64,000 bases of DNA, from contig NZ_MOBR01000006.1 in the NCBI RefSeq assembly GCF_003732705.1, positions 353,287-417,286 on the forward strand. Direction: 5' to 3'. Origin of the DNA: Pseudomonas frederiksbergensis (lineage in GTDB: Bacteria > Pseudomonadota > Gammaproteobacteria > Pseudomonadales > Pseudomonadaceae). This document shows positions 27,893 to 36,970 of the stretch, in pieces. The first letter of the stretch is position 1. The number at the start of each line of letters is the position of its first letter. Below the pieces are notes generated by a model, which saw only the letters and a list, made by a program, of their open reading frames with translations, was not told where the DNA came from and did not search any database. A program made the position numbers and the translations under genes.

Positions 27893-28171
27893 ATGAAGGT
27901 GTTTTGGGGGCTGGGGAAGCTGTTGACCCTGCTGTTCTGGTTGGTGGTGCTGGTCAATCTGCTGATCCCGTTTATCAATCCGCTGCACCTGTTGGTCAAC
28001 ATGGCCGGGGCGCTGCTGGCGGTCATCCATTTTCTGGAGGCGCTGCTGTGTTTTCGCAGCCTCAAAGGTCGCGCCCACCCATGGCGTGATCGTCTGAAGA
28101 TCCTGTTCTTTGGCGTTTTCCACCTGCAAACCATTCCGGCCCCGGCCGTACCAGGGGCTTCCCATGCGTAA
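27893..28171 (+). CDS. DUF1145-family small membrane protein
   Basis: 92 aa with three hydrophobic segments (GLGKLLTLLFWLVVLVNLL, PLHLLVNMAGALLAVIHFLE and KILFFGVFHLQTIP), matching the short DUF1145 inner-membrane family of gamma-proteobacteria. GGGGGAG precedes the ATG. It overlaps the following collagen-like gene by eight bases, which suggests coupled translation. Function is unknown. Confidence 0.75.
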   Translation: MKVFWGLGKLLTLLFWLVVLVNLLIPFINPLHLLVNMAGALLAVIHFLEALLCFRSLKGRAHPWRDRLKILFFGVFHLQTIPAPAVPGASHA

Positions 28172-28922
28172 ACTCTGCCTGCTTGCTGCACTCATCAGCC
28201 CATTGGCCTGTGCCCAGGTCGTGAGTGTCGAAACCAATTCCCTGATGCGCCTGCCCAACACCGCCAGCACCTTGCAACTGGAACGGCTGGAAGTGGCCGA
28301 CCACGGCACCTTGCTGATCCCCTCGAACGTGACGGAAGTGACGGTGGGCGAATTGCACCTGGGGCGCGACGCGCGGATTGCCATCGTGCCCGGCGAACAG
28401 GCATTGGAACTGAAAGTCAGCCGCGCCGAGTTGTCCGAAGGCAGCCTGATCACCGCTCGCGGTGCGCCGGGGACGTACCTCAAGGCTGCGCGCTCCGGGC
28501 GTAACCTGAATTTGCTGATCAAAACCCTGAGCGCACCGACATTGACGGTCGATGCGCGCGGCGGTGCGGGAGCACCGGGTTTTGTCGGTCTGGATGGCGC
28601 CAACGGCGAGGATCCGGGTTGCACGTGGGGCGAGGCCGGTCGTGGCTTTGACGGCAGTAATGGCAGCGACGGTCAGCCTGGGGCGGCCGGTGCGCTGGTG
28701 CGCCTGCAAGTGCCCCGGGATTACCCGGTGGAGCAAATCAAGGTGCAGGTCGCGGGCGGTGCCGGTGGTCTGGCCGGCCCTGGCGGTAAACCGGGAGCGG
28801 GCGGCAAGTCCAAGGGCTGCCTGGTTTACAAGGCCGATGGCGGCAAGAGCGGCAAGCCGGGGGCTGATGGCCAGCCGGGACCTGCCGGTGCGGCGGGGGC
28901 TGTGACGGTTCAGCGGTTGTAA
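28164..28922 (+). CDS. Exported collagen-like glycine-repeat protein
   Basis: 252 aa from ATG 28164 (MRKLCLLAALISPLACA), with a signal peptide cut near Cys-Ala/Gln. The first half is beta-rich and polar. From about residue 130 there are G-x-y-rich stretches (GAPGFVGLDGANG, GFDGSNGSDGQPG, GKPGADGQPGPAG) interrupted by a non-repeat stretch. The triplets are too few and too interrupted to be sure of a triple helix. Two cysteines (residues about 154 and 229) lie in the repeat region. Likely envelope-associated; function unknown. Confidence 0.75.
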   Translation: MRKLCLLAALISPLACAQVVSVETNSLMRLPNTASTLQLERLEVADHGTLLIPSNVTEVTVGELHLGRDARIAIVPGEQALELKVSRAELSEGSLITARGAPGTYLKAARSGRNLNLLIKTLSAPTLTVDARGGAGAPGFVGLDGANGEDPGCTWGEAGRGFDGSNGSDGQPGAAGALVRLQVPRDYPVEQIKVQVAGGAGGLAGPGGKPGAGGKSKGCLVYKADGGKSGKPGADGQPGPAGAAGAVTVQRL

Positions 28923-28936
28923 TGCCGTAACTGACG

Positions 28937-29039
28937 GATTGTTCCCACGCTCCGCGTGGGAATACAGCCCGTGACGCTCCGCGTCACTGGACGCGGAGCG
29001 TCCCTTGAGGAATTCCCACGCAGAGCGTGGGAACGATCA
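28937..29039. repeat. GTTCCCACGC-family palindromic repeat
   Basis: Third copy of the doublet (GTTCCCACGCTCCGCGTGGG at left, GTGGGAACGATCA at right). Its right edge supplies the TGA stop codon of the CopD-family gene at 29037-29039. Confidence 0.92.
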
Positions 29040-29495
29040 CGGCCGAGCCGCCGCAATCGCCACCAACACCAACCCGACAATCAAATTAATCCCCACCAAC
29101 TTGCGAATCTTCCCCAGCGCAGCCGCACCCGCCGGCCAATCCTGCGCGTCCACCGCCGTGCGCAACTCCGGCAACAACAACGCCTGAATCCGGATAAACA
29201 GCGCGGTCATCACCACGTACAAGCCCATCATCACCTGCACATAACGCGGCGCGGCTTCAAAACCGGCGTATTGCAGATGAATCATGCCCACACCGCTGAT
29301 CGGCAAAAGCACCACGGCCACCCAGACCCAGCGGAAAAAACCTTGAAACACTTCTACCCACAGCTTCAACCGGCCGGGGCCTTCCAGGGCCTTCATCGCC
29401 GCGGGGCGCAGGACCATCCAGGCGAAAAACATGCCGCCGACCCATACCAGGGCGGACAGGACATGCAGGGTATACACGAGGCTAAAAGCGGTCAT
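29037..29495 (-). CDS. CopD-family integral membrane protein
   Basis: 152 aa with four transmembrane helices. His and aromatic residues at the start of helix 1 (LVYTLHVLSALVWVGGMFFAW) match the CopD/DUF2269-like copper-resistance domain family. No CopC partner is nearby, so a role in copper uptake is only family-based. The stop codon lies in the edge of a dispersed repeat, so the last residues may be shaped by repeat insertion. Confidence 0.8.
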   Translation of the reverse strand: MTAFSLVYTLHVLSALVWVGGMFFAWMVLRPAAMKALEGPGRLKLWVEVFQGFFRWVWVAVVLLPISGVGMIHLQYAGFEAAPRYVQVMMGLYVVMTALFIRIQALLLPELRTAVDAQDWPAGAAALGKIRKLVGINLIVGLVLVAIAAARP

Positions 29496-29594
29496 TGAGG
29501 TACTCCGTTCTGCGCGGGATTAATTAGCGCGGTATGATAGCCGCCATCCGAAACCACTGAAAATTTATCCAGCGTTTTTTGCGCCCGACAATCC

Positions 29595-31739
29595 ATGATC
29601 AGCACCGAACTCAAAACCACGATCCAGGGCGCCTATACGCGTTTTCTTGAAGCCAAGAGCCTCAAACCGCGTTACGGCCAACGCCTGATGATCGCCGAAA
29701 TTGCCAAAGTCCTCGGTGCCATCGACACCGACGACGAAGGCCGGCGCAGTGGCGACCCCGCGATTGTCGCGGTGGAAGCCGGCACCGGTACCGGCAAAAC
29801 CGTGGCCTACAGCCTGGCGGCGATCCCGACGGCCAAGGCTGCGGGCAAACGCCTGGTGATTGCCACGGCCACGATCGCCTTGCAAGAGCAGATCGTCTTC
29901 AAGGATTTGCCCGACCTGATGCGCAACAGCGGGCTGAATTTCACGTTCGCTCTGGCCAAGGGCCGTGGGCGCTACATGTGCCTGTCCAAGCTCGACATGT
30001 TGCTCCAGGAAGGTCAGGCGCAAACCGCCACCGCGCAGTTGTTCGAAGAAGAAGGCTTCAAGATCGAGGTGGATGAGGCCAGCCAAAAGCTCTTCACCAG
30101 CATGATCGAGAAGCTGGCCGGCAATAAGTGGGACGGCGACCGCGACAGTTGGTCCACCGCCCTGGAAGACGCCGATTGGGCGCGCCTGACCACCGATCAC
30201 AGCCAATGCACCAACCGCCATTGCCCGAACTTCGGGCAGTGCGCCTTCTACAAGGCCCGCGAAGGCATGGGCAAGGTCGACGTGATCGTCACCAACCACG
30301 ACATGGTCCTGGCCGACCTGGCCCTGGGCGGCGGCGCCGTGCTGCCGGACCCGCGCGACACCATCTACGTGTTCGACGAAGGCCACCACTTGCCGGACAA
30401 GGCGATCGGTCACTTCGCCCACTACACGCGCCTGCGTTCCACCGCCGACTGGCTGGAAACCACCGCCAAGAACCTCACCAAGTTGCTGGCCCAGCACCCG
30501 TTGCCGGGGGACCTGGGCAAGTTGATCGAACAAGTGCCGGAGCTGGCGCGAGAGATCAAGACCCAGCAGCAGTTCATGTTTACCGCGTGCGAGCAGGTCG
30601 CCGATTTCAAACCCGGCGAAGACGTCGAAGGTCGCGAGCGGCCGCGTCACCGTTTCGTCGGCGGGGTCATTCCCGAGCACATGCGCGAGATGGGCGTCGA
30701 GCTGAAGAAAGGCTTCGCCCGCCTGACCGACCTGTTCACCCGACTCACCGAACTGCTCAAGGAAGGCATGGACGGCGAGGTCAACATCGGCATCGCCAGC
30801 AACCAGGCCGAAGAGTGGTATCCATTGTTTGGCAGCCTGTTGTCCCGTTCTTCGGGCAACTGGGAATTGTGGGTCGCGTTCACCGCCGAAGACCCGGAAG
30901 ACAACCCGCCGATGGCGCGCTGGCTGACCCTGGCGGAAAGCGGTTCGCTGTTCGATATCGAGGTAAATGCCAGCCCGATCCTCGCGGCGGAAATGCTCCG
31001 GCGCAATTTGTGGAACGTGGCTTACGGCGCTTTGGTGACCTCGGCGACGCTGACTGCCCTCGGTACGTTCGATCGCTTTCGCATGCGCGCCGGCCTGCCG
31101 AAAACCGCCGTCACCGCCGTGGTCCCGAGCCCGTTTCATCATGCCGACGCTGGCGTGCTGCGGGTCCCGGACCTGAAGGCCGATCCCCGTGACGCACCGG
31201 CCCACACCGCTGCGATCATTCGTGATCTGCCATCACTGGTGGAAGGTTCGCGGGGCACGTTGGTGCTGTTCTCTTCGCGCAAACAGATGCAGGACGTGTT
31301 CGACGGCCTCGATCGCGACTGGCGCAAGCAAGTGTTCATTCAAGGCAACCTGTCGAAACAGGAAACCCTGAACAAGCACAAGGCGCGGGTCGATGGCGGG
31401 GATTCGAGCGTGTTGTTCGGCCTGGCGAGCTTCGCCGAAGGCGTGGATTTGCCCGGTGCTTATTGCGAACACGTGGTGATCGCCAAGATCCCGTTCTCGG
31501 TGCCCGACGATCCGGTGGAAGCCGCATTGGCCGAGTGGATCGAAGCCCGGGGCGGCAACCCGTTCATGGAAATCTCCGTGCCCGACGCCTCGCTGAAACT
31601 GGTTCAGGCTTGCGGTCGCTTGCTGCGTACTGAAGAAGATCGCGGCACCATCACTTTGCTTGATCGACGTCTGGTCACCCAGCGTTATGGCAAAGCGATC
31701 CTCAATGCGTTGCCTCCTTTCCGACGTGAAATTTCCTGA
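29595..31739 (+). CDS. dinG: ATP-dependent DNA helicase DinG
   Basis: 714 aa XPD/Rad3-like 5'-3' helicase, near the 716 aa of E. coli DinG. Walker A EAGTGTGKTVAYSL, Fe-S cysteines C127 region (RYMCLSK) and CTNRHCPNFGQC, DEAH-like VFDEGHHLPD, and C-terminal motifs V-VI (FGLASFAEGVDLPG, LVQACGRLLR). It resolves R-loops and D-loops and helps replication past transcription units. No LexA box is visible upstream. Confidence 0.95.
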   Translation: MISTELKTTIQGAYTRFLEAKSLKPRYGQRLMIAEIAKVLGAIDTDDEGRRSGDPAIVAVEAGTGTGKTVAYSLAAIPTAKAAGKRLVIATATIALQEQIVFKDLPDLMRNSGLNFTFALAKGRGRYMCLSKLDMLLQEGQAQTATAQLFEEEGFKIEVDEASQKLFTSMIEKLAGNKWDGDRDSWSTALEDADWARLTTDHSQCTNRHCPNFGQCAFYKAREGMGKVDVIVTNHDMVLADLALGGGAVLPDPRDTIYVFDEGHHLPDKAIGHFAHYTRLRSTADWLETTAKNLTKLLAQHPLPGDLGKLIEQVPELAREIKTQQQFMFTACEQVADFKPGEDVEGRERPRHRFVGGVIPEHMREMGVELKKGFARLTDLFTRLTELLKEGMDGEVNIGIASNQAEEWYPLFGSLLSRSSGNWELWVAFTAEDPEDNPPMARWLTLAESGSLFDIEVNASPILAAEMLRRNLWNVAYGALVTSATLTALGTFDRFRMRAGLPKTAVTAVVPSPFHHADAGVLRVPDLKADPRDAPAHTAAIIRDLPSLVEGSRGTLVLFSSRKQMQDVFDGLDRDWRKQVFIQGNLSKQETLNKHKARVDGGDSSVLFGLASFAEGVDLPGAYCEHVVIAKIPFSVPDDPVEAALAEWIEARGGNPFMEISVPDASLKLVQACGRLLRTEEDRGTITLLDRRLVTQRYGKAILNALPPFRREIS

Positions 31740-31834
31740 TACACGCGTGGGCAATTTTGCCCACCGCGTTGTCTATCTCTCTGCCATCGCTTTTCCACTG
31801 GCCATTGTTGGTCGTTAGGGAGAATTTCGTTCTC

Positions 31835-34330
31835 ATGATTCGTCGTTCGTTGCCTGCTGTATTTGCCCTGTTGTTCGCAACGCCCTTGCTGGCCGCCCCT
31901 GCGGGCCAGCAGACGCTGTTCAACTTTGTGCGCCCCGCCGATGTAGTCACGGTGGCGACCCAGGACGCCAGCCTGCCGCAATCCAACGCCGAGCAAACGG
32001 CCGAAGGCGAAGTGCTGCGCCGGGTGACCTTCAACCCGGTGGCCAAACCTACGTTGCGCCTGACTCCGCAAACCGGCGCCTGGGACTGGTCGCAGTCCGG
32101 TGTCATGAGCTTGCGGGTCCAGAGCGCGATGAACTGGGCCTTGACCCTCTACGTGACCATCCAGAGCAATGACGGCAAGACCCTGGTCAGCCGCGTCGAT
32201 CTGCCGGCCGGCCCGGCGCAAACCCTGCTGGTGCCGCTGGTGGCCAGTTCGCCGCTGAGCCAGGGCATGAAGGCGGGTCCGCCGATGCCCATGACCGTCG
32301 ACGGTCAGCGCGTATTGTTGGCCAGCAGCGCGGGTGAACTGGATCGCAGCCAAGTGGTGTCGGTGAGCGTGTCGATGGATCAGCCGAACGTGGCCCAGAG
32401 CATCCTGCTGGAGCGCTTCGGCGTGCAGGATGGCGAGGATGTGAACAAAGCGGTGTATGGCGCTCTGGTGGACGCTTACGGTCAGTCGACCCGAGCCAAG
32501 TGGCCAGAAAAAGTCAGCAATGACGAGCAACTGAAAGCCGCCGCCGCGAAAGAACAGCAACAACTGAAAACCTGGCTGGCCGAGCGCGAGAAATCGTCAC
32601 TCGACAAATTTGGTGGCTGGAACAAAGGCCCGGCGTTCAAGGCCAGCGGTTTTTTCCGCACCGAAAAGCGTGACGGTCGCTGGTACCTGGTGACGCCGGA
32701 AGGTCATCCGTTCTATTCCCTGGGTGTAAACACCGTTGCCCCGGACGTCGATCAAACTTACGTCGCCGGTCGCGAGTGGATGTTCGAAAACCTGCCAAAA
32801 CCCGATGAGCCGCTGGCCAGCCACTTTGGCGACGGCGACAACCGGGGCGGCAACGGTGCCGATCAGGGCCGGGCCTACAACGCCGGGCGCTGGTATGACT
32901 TTTATGGCGCCAACCTGCAACGCCTCTACGGTCCGCCTTGTGCGGTGCCTAGCGAAACCAAGGCCGGTGTGGCCGAAGCGGCCAAAGCTGATGCGGTTGC
33001 GCAAACGGCGGAAAAAGCCGCTGAGCAACCTGTGGCGCCTTCGACGGCCGAATCCGGGATTGCCGAAGCTGCCAAGACCGGAGCCACCGAAGCGACAGTC
33101 GCCAAAGCAGTCGAACCCTGCAAAGCCGTGGTGGATGAACAACGCTGGACCACGCACACCCTCGATCGCCTGCAAGCCTGGGGCTTCAACACCGTCGGCA
33201 ACTGGAGCGCCCCGGCGCTGGCGAACGCGGATCGCGTGCCGTACACCTTGCCGCTGTCGATCGTTGGCGACTACGCCAGCATCAGCACCGGCACCGATTG
33301 GTGGGGCGGCATGCCCGACCCGTTCGACCCGCGTTTCGCCATGGCCACCGAGCGTGCCGTGGCCATCGCAGCACGGGATCATCGTGACGATCCATGGCTG
33401 ATCGGTTACTTCGCCGACAACGAACTGGCCTGGGCCGGTCCCGGCAATGATCCGAAGTCCCGTTATGCCCTGGCCTACGGCACCTTGAAAATGACCACCG
33501 ACGTGCCGGCCAAACGCGCGTTCCTCAAGCAATTGCGCGACAAGTACCGTAACCAGGCGGGCCTGTCGAAAGCCTGGGGCATTGACCTGCCGGCGTGGGA
33601 ATTGATGGAGGATCCGGGCTTCGAAGCGCCGCTGCCTGACGCCGAACACCCGGAAATCGAAGCTGACTTCAAATACTTCCAGAAAGTCTTTGCAGACACC
33701 TACTTCAAGACCATTTCCGACTCGCTCAAGTGGCACGCGCCGAACCAGTTGCTGCTCGGTGGCCGTTTCGCCATCAGCACCCCGGAAGCGGTCGAGTCCT
33801 GCGCGCAATACTGCGATGTGTTGAGTTTCAACATGTACACCCTGCAACCGCAGGACGGTTACGACTTTGCCAAACTGCGCAGCCTGGACAAACCGGTGCT
33901 GATCACCGAGTTCAACTTCGGCTCTGCGGATCGCGGCCCGTTCTGGGGCGGCGTGACGCAACTGGCCAAGGAAGAAGACCGCGGCCCGGCCTACGCCAAC
34001 TTCCTCAAACAGGCGATGAGTGAGCCGTCGATTGTCGGCGTGCACTGGTTCCAGTACCTCGATCAGCCCGTGACCGGTCGTCTGCTGGATGGCGAGAACG
34101 GCCACTTCGGTCTGGTAGGCATTACCGATGTGCCGTTCCAGGGCTTCGTCGACAGCGTGCGTAAAAGTAACCTGGCGACCGTCGATCAACTGGGCAAAGA
34201 GGCCGAGAAAGCCAGGGCTGAGGCGGATAAGGCCAGCCACGCAGGCGAGGGCGGCAGGAAAGCAGACGCCGGCAAAGGCCCGGGGCAGGGCGCCGGGCAT
34301 GCGGGTGGGCATTCGGGCAATGGTCATTAA
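31835..34330 (+). CDS. Exported glycoside hydrolase, GH50 beta-agarase-like
   Basis: 831 aa from ATG 31835; signal peptide ending near LLAAP. The region from about residue 260 matches the GH50-like start (FKASGFFRTEKRDGRWYLVTPEGHPF). Clan GH-A catalytic residues are visible: acid/base E530 after N529 (YFADNELAW) and nucleophile E692 (VLITEFNFG). Residues about 367-438 are an Ala/Glu/Lys/Thr low-complexity insertion bracketed by two cysteines, and the C-terminal 40 residues are Lys/Gly/His-rich. The N-terminal 250 residues look like a carbohydrate-binding beta domain. Substrate is unknown. Confidence 0.7.
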   Translation: MIRRSLPAVFALLFATPLLAAPAGQQTLFNFVRPADVVTVATQDASLPQSNAEQTAEGEVLRRVTFNPVAKPTLRLTPQTGAWDWSQSGVMSLRVQSAMNWALTLYVTIQSNDGKTLVSRVDLPAGPAQTLLVPLVASSPLSQGMKAGPPMPMTVDGQRVLLASSAGELDRSQVVSVSVSMDQPNVAQSILLERFGVQDGEDVNKAVYGALVDAYGQSTRAKWPEKVSNDEQLKAAAAKEQQQLKTWLAEREKSSLDKFGGWNKGPAFKASGFFRTEKRDGRWYLVTPEGHPFYSLGVNTVAPDVDQTYVAGREWMFENLPKPDEPLASHFGDGDNRGGNGADQGRAYNAGRWYDFYGANLQRLYGPPCAVPSETKAGVAEAAKADAVAQTAEKAAEQPVAPSTAESGIAEAAKTGATEATVAKAVEPCKAVVDEQRWTTHTLDRLQAWGFNTVGNWSAPALANADRVPYTLPLSIVGDYASISTGTDWWGGMPDPFDPRFAMATERAVAIAARDHRDDPWLIGYFADNELAWAGPGNDPKSRYALAYGTLKMTTDVPAKRAFLKQLRDKYRNQAGLSKAWGIDLPAWELMEDPGFEAPLPDAEHPEIEADFKYFQKVFADTYFKTISDSLKWHAPNQLLLGGRFAISTPEAVESCAQYCDVLSFNMYTLQPQDGYDFAKLRSLDKPVLITEFNFGSADRGPFWGGVTQLAKEEDRGPAYANFLKQAMSEPSIVGVHWFQYLDQPVTGRLLDGENGHFGLVGITDVPFQGFVDSVRKSNLATVDQLGKEAEKARAEADKASHAGEGGRKADAGKGPGQGAGHAGGHSGNGH

Positions 34331-34351
34331 TATTTGAGACCGCGTTATCGT

Positions 34352-34420
34352 TCTTCGCGGGCAAGCCTCGCTCCTACAGGTTCTGCGTAATCCCTGTAGG
34401 AGCGAGGCTTGCCCGCGAAG
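34352..34420. repeat. REP pair (inverted, opposite arrangement)
   Basis: CTTCGCGGGCAAGCCTCGCT then, after about 20 bases, GTAGGAGCGAGGCTTGCCCG. The orientation is the reverse of most pairs here, as at 1432-1520. Confidence 0.9.
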
Positions 34421-34557
34421 GCGGCCTCAAATTCACTAAAGATTTCTAAACAAATCTATGGGCGGCTACACCGCCCAGCCCGCCCCTGTTCCCAAAACCC
34501 TCTAGGGCTGGAACAATGCGGACCACTTTGTAGAGCGTTTATCCGGGGGAGTTGCGT

Positions 34558-35703
34558 TTGCAGATTCAGGGTCATTACGAGCTTAAGTTCGAAGCGGTGC
34601 GCGAGGCCTTCGCCGCACTGTTCGACGATCCCCAGGAACGTGGCGCTGCGTTGTGCATCCAGGTCGGCGGTGAAACCGTCCTCGACCTTTGGGCCGGTAC
34701 CGCTGACAAGGACGGCCTTGAGGCTTGGCACAGCGACACCATCGCCAACCTGTTCTCCTGCACCAAGACCTTCACCGCCGTCACCGCGCTGCAACTGGTG
34801 GCCGAAGGCAAGCTGCAACTCGATGCCCCGGTTGCCAACTACTGGCCCGAATTCGCCGCCGCTGGCAAAGCATCCGTGACCTTGCGCCAATTGCTCTGCC
34901 ATCAGGCCGGCCTGCCGGCCCTGCGCGAGTTGTTGGCTCCCGAAGCCTTGTATGACTGGCAAACCATGGTCGACGCGCTGGCCGCCGAAGAACCCTGGTG
35001 GACGCCGGGCCAAGGCCATGGCTATGCCGCGATCACTTACGGCTGGCTGGTGGGCGAGTTGCTGCGCCGTGCTGACGGTCGTGGTCCGGGGGAATCCATC
35101 GTTGCGCGGGTCGCCAAACCGTTGGGCCTGGATTTTCATGTCGGCCTGGCAGACGAAGAGTTTCACCGCGTGGCGCACATCGCCCGGGGCAAGGGCAACG
35201 TCGGCGATGCCGCGGCCCAGCGTCTGCTGCAAGTGACCATGCGCGAGCCGACGGCCATGACCACCCGGGCGTTCACCAACCCACCGTCGATCATGACCAG
35301 CACCAACAAACCGGAATGGCGGCGCATGCAACAACCCGCCGCCAATGGCCATGGCAATGCCCGCAGCCTGGCCGGGTTCTACGCCGGTCTGCTCGACGGG
35401 AGCTTGCTGGAAAGCGAGATGCTCGACGAACTGACCCGCGAACACAGCCTCGGTGACGACAAGACTCTATTGACCCGGACCCGCTTCGGCCTGGGTTGCA
35501 TGCTCGATCAACCGGACGTTCCGAACGCCACCTACGGCCTCGGCCCTCGGGCATTCGGTCATCCGGGCGCTGGCGGTTCCATCGGCTTTGCTGACCCAGA
35601 GCACGATGTGGCCTTTGGTTTTGTGACAAATACGTTGGGACCGTATGTCTTGATGGATCCACGCGCGCAGAAGCTCGTACGGGTACTTGCCACTTGTCTG
35701 TAA
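34558..35703 (+). CDS. Beta-lactamase-fold serine hydrolase (EstB/class C-like)
   Basis: 381 aa from the TTG at 34558, seven bases after GGGGGA; a TTG two codons earlier is possible. SxxK motif is S67-C-T-K70 and the conserved Tyr is Y156 (GHGYAAITYGWL) with Ala in place of the usual Asn at the third position. The KTG-box position reads HPGAGG, as in EstB-like esterases. No signal peptide, so it is probably a cytoplasmic esterase or peptidase rather than a resistance enzyme. Confidence 0.85.
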   Translation: MQIQGHYELKFEAVREAFAALFDDPQERGAALCIQVGGETVLDLWAGTADKDGLEAWHSDTIANLFSCTKTFTAVTALQLVAEGKLQLDAPVANYWPEFAAAGKASVTLRQLLCHQAGLPALRELLAPEALYDWQTMVDALAAEEPWWTPGQGHGYAAITYGWLVGELLRRADGRGPGESIVARVAKPLGLDFHVGLADEEFHRVAHIARGKGNVGDAAAQRLLQVTMREPTAMTTRAFTNPPSIMTSTNKPEWRRMQQPAANGHGNARSLAGFYAGLLDGSLLESEMLDELTREHSLGDDKTLLTRTRFGLGCMLDQPDVPNATYGLGPRAFGHPGAGGSIGFADPEHDVAFGFVTNTLGPYVLMDPRAQKLVRVLATCL

Positions 35704-35816
35704 AGCTTTGCTGAACGTTCCTGCACAGGAACCTCGTAACCTTTTTCGATTCAAAGCGTCTGTTTATGCGGTCCCGATGTGGGCCTGTGTTTATTACTTC
35801 ATTTTGTGGATATCCA

Positions 35817-36947
35817 ATGTCATCCAATAAAACTCTCGCTTTGGCACTGTGCTTCGCCATCACCGGTTGCGCGCAAACTCCGCAAAATGACGCCGAGGGC
35901 GGCAGCCACTGGTGGCAGTTCGGTTCTTCCGACAAAGTCGCCGCCAAAGAGCCAGCTCCAGCCCCGACGCCTGATCCATTGAAAGCGGCGATCACCGCGC
36001 CGGTGGTCAAGGCTGAAAGCAGCAGCCGTTGGTACTGGCCGTTTGGCTCCGATGAAAGCGCCGACAAGCCTGCGGACAAGGCAGACGTCAAACCTGAAGC
36101 CAAGCCCGCAGCCAAACCGGCTGATGTCGCCAAGGCTGACGCCGATGCGGGTGGCAAGTGGTGGTGGCCGTTCGGTGGCAAAGACCAGAGCACCGCCAAA
36201 GCCGTGCCGATGCCGGATCCGAAAGTGACCCAGGCCTGGCTCGACGATTACGAACCGCGTCTGCGCGAAGCGATCAAGGACAGCAACCTGCAACTCGAGC
36301 GTCGTGAAAACGTGCTGGTAGTCACCGCGCCGGTGGACAGCTCGTTCAACCCGGACCGCCCGGCCATGCTGCTGCCGGTCACCTTGGGCCCGTTCAGCCG
36401 TGTCGCGAAAATTCTTGAACTCGATCCGAAGACTGCTGTGTTGGTACTGGGTCACAGCGATACCTCGGGCGCCGTTCCAGCCAACGTAAAACTGAGCCAG
36501 GAACGCGCCCAGGCCGTGGCCGCGATCTTCCGCCTCAGCGGTTTGCAGCGTGATCGCCTGATGCTGCGTGGCATGGGCGGTGAAGCACCGCGTGCCGCCA
36601 ATGACAGCAATGAAGGCCGTGCCTTGAACCGTCGCGTGGAATTGCTGGTGACCCCGCAAAACACCATGGTGGCGTTGCTGAGCAAGTACAACATGCCAGC
36701 CCCGGCGCCGGTGACCATGGTCGCTGCCCAGACCGCCAAGCCAGTGGTCGCGCCTGTGACACCTGCGCCAGCCGCCAAGAAAGCCGCTGTGCCCGCTGCG
36801 AAAAAGGCTCCAGCCAAGAAAGCAGCTGCCAAGACGCCGGCCAAAAAAGCCCCAGCCAAAGCCGCGACCCCGGCGAAAAAACCTGCGCCGGCCAAAGCTG
36901 CTGCTGATTCGAAGAAAGTCGTAGCGACGGATGCTGCGAAGAACTGA
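35817..36947 (+). CDS. OmpA-domain lipoprotein with Lys/Ala/Pro histone-like tail
   Basis: 376 aa from ATG 35817 ([20 protein letters not shown]), Cys18 as lipobox cysteine (AITGC). The N-terminal half has two or three Trp-rich repeats ([29 protein letters not shown]) separated by Pro/Ala/Lys linkers. The OmpA domain spans about residues 185-280 ([30 protein letters not shown]). The tail from about residue 315 is an AKK/PAKKA repeat like histone H1 and AlgP. Such a basic tail on an outer-membrane lipoprotein is unusual. Upstream SD is weak. Confidence 0.85.
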   Translation: MSSNKTLALALCFAITGCAQTPQNDAEGGSHWWQFGSSDKVAAKEPAPAPTPDPLKAAITAPVVKAESSSRWYWPFGSDESADKPADKADVKPEAKPAAKPADVAKADADAGGKWWWPFGGKDQSTAKAVPMPDPKVTQAWLDDYEPRLREAIKDSNLQLERRENVLVVTAPVDSSFNPDRPAMLLPVTLGPFSRVAKILELDPKTAVLVLGHSDTSGAVPANVKLSQERAQAVAAIFRLSGLQRDRLMLRGMGGEAPRAANDSNEGRALNRRVELLVTPQNTMVALLSKYNMPAPAPVTMVAAQTAKPVVAPVTPAPAAKKAAVPAAKKAPAKKAAAKTPAKKAPAKAATPAKKPAPAKAAADSKKVVATDAAKN

Positions 36948-36970
36948 TCGTTAACCAGAAGGAATGTGCC

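Noticed and set aside
29565..31205. 546-codon open frame antisense to dinG
   Set aside because: It is the GC-rich shadow of a clear helicase gene; composition and motifs support only the plus strand.
32597..34327. 576-codon open frame antisense to the glycoside hydrolase
   Set aside because: No ribosome binding site, no family motif; the plus-strand protein has a signal peptide and catalytic residues.
34558..35703. Class C beta-lactamase resistance gene
   Set aside because: SxxK is present, but there is no signal peptide, the YxN position ends in Ala and HxGG replaces KTG, as in EstB-like esterases.
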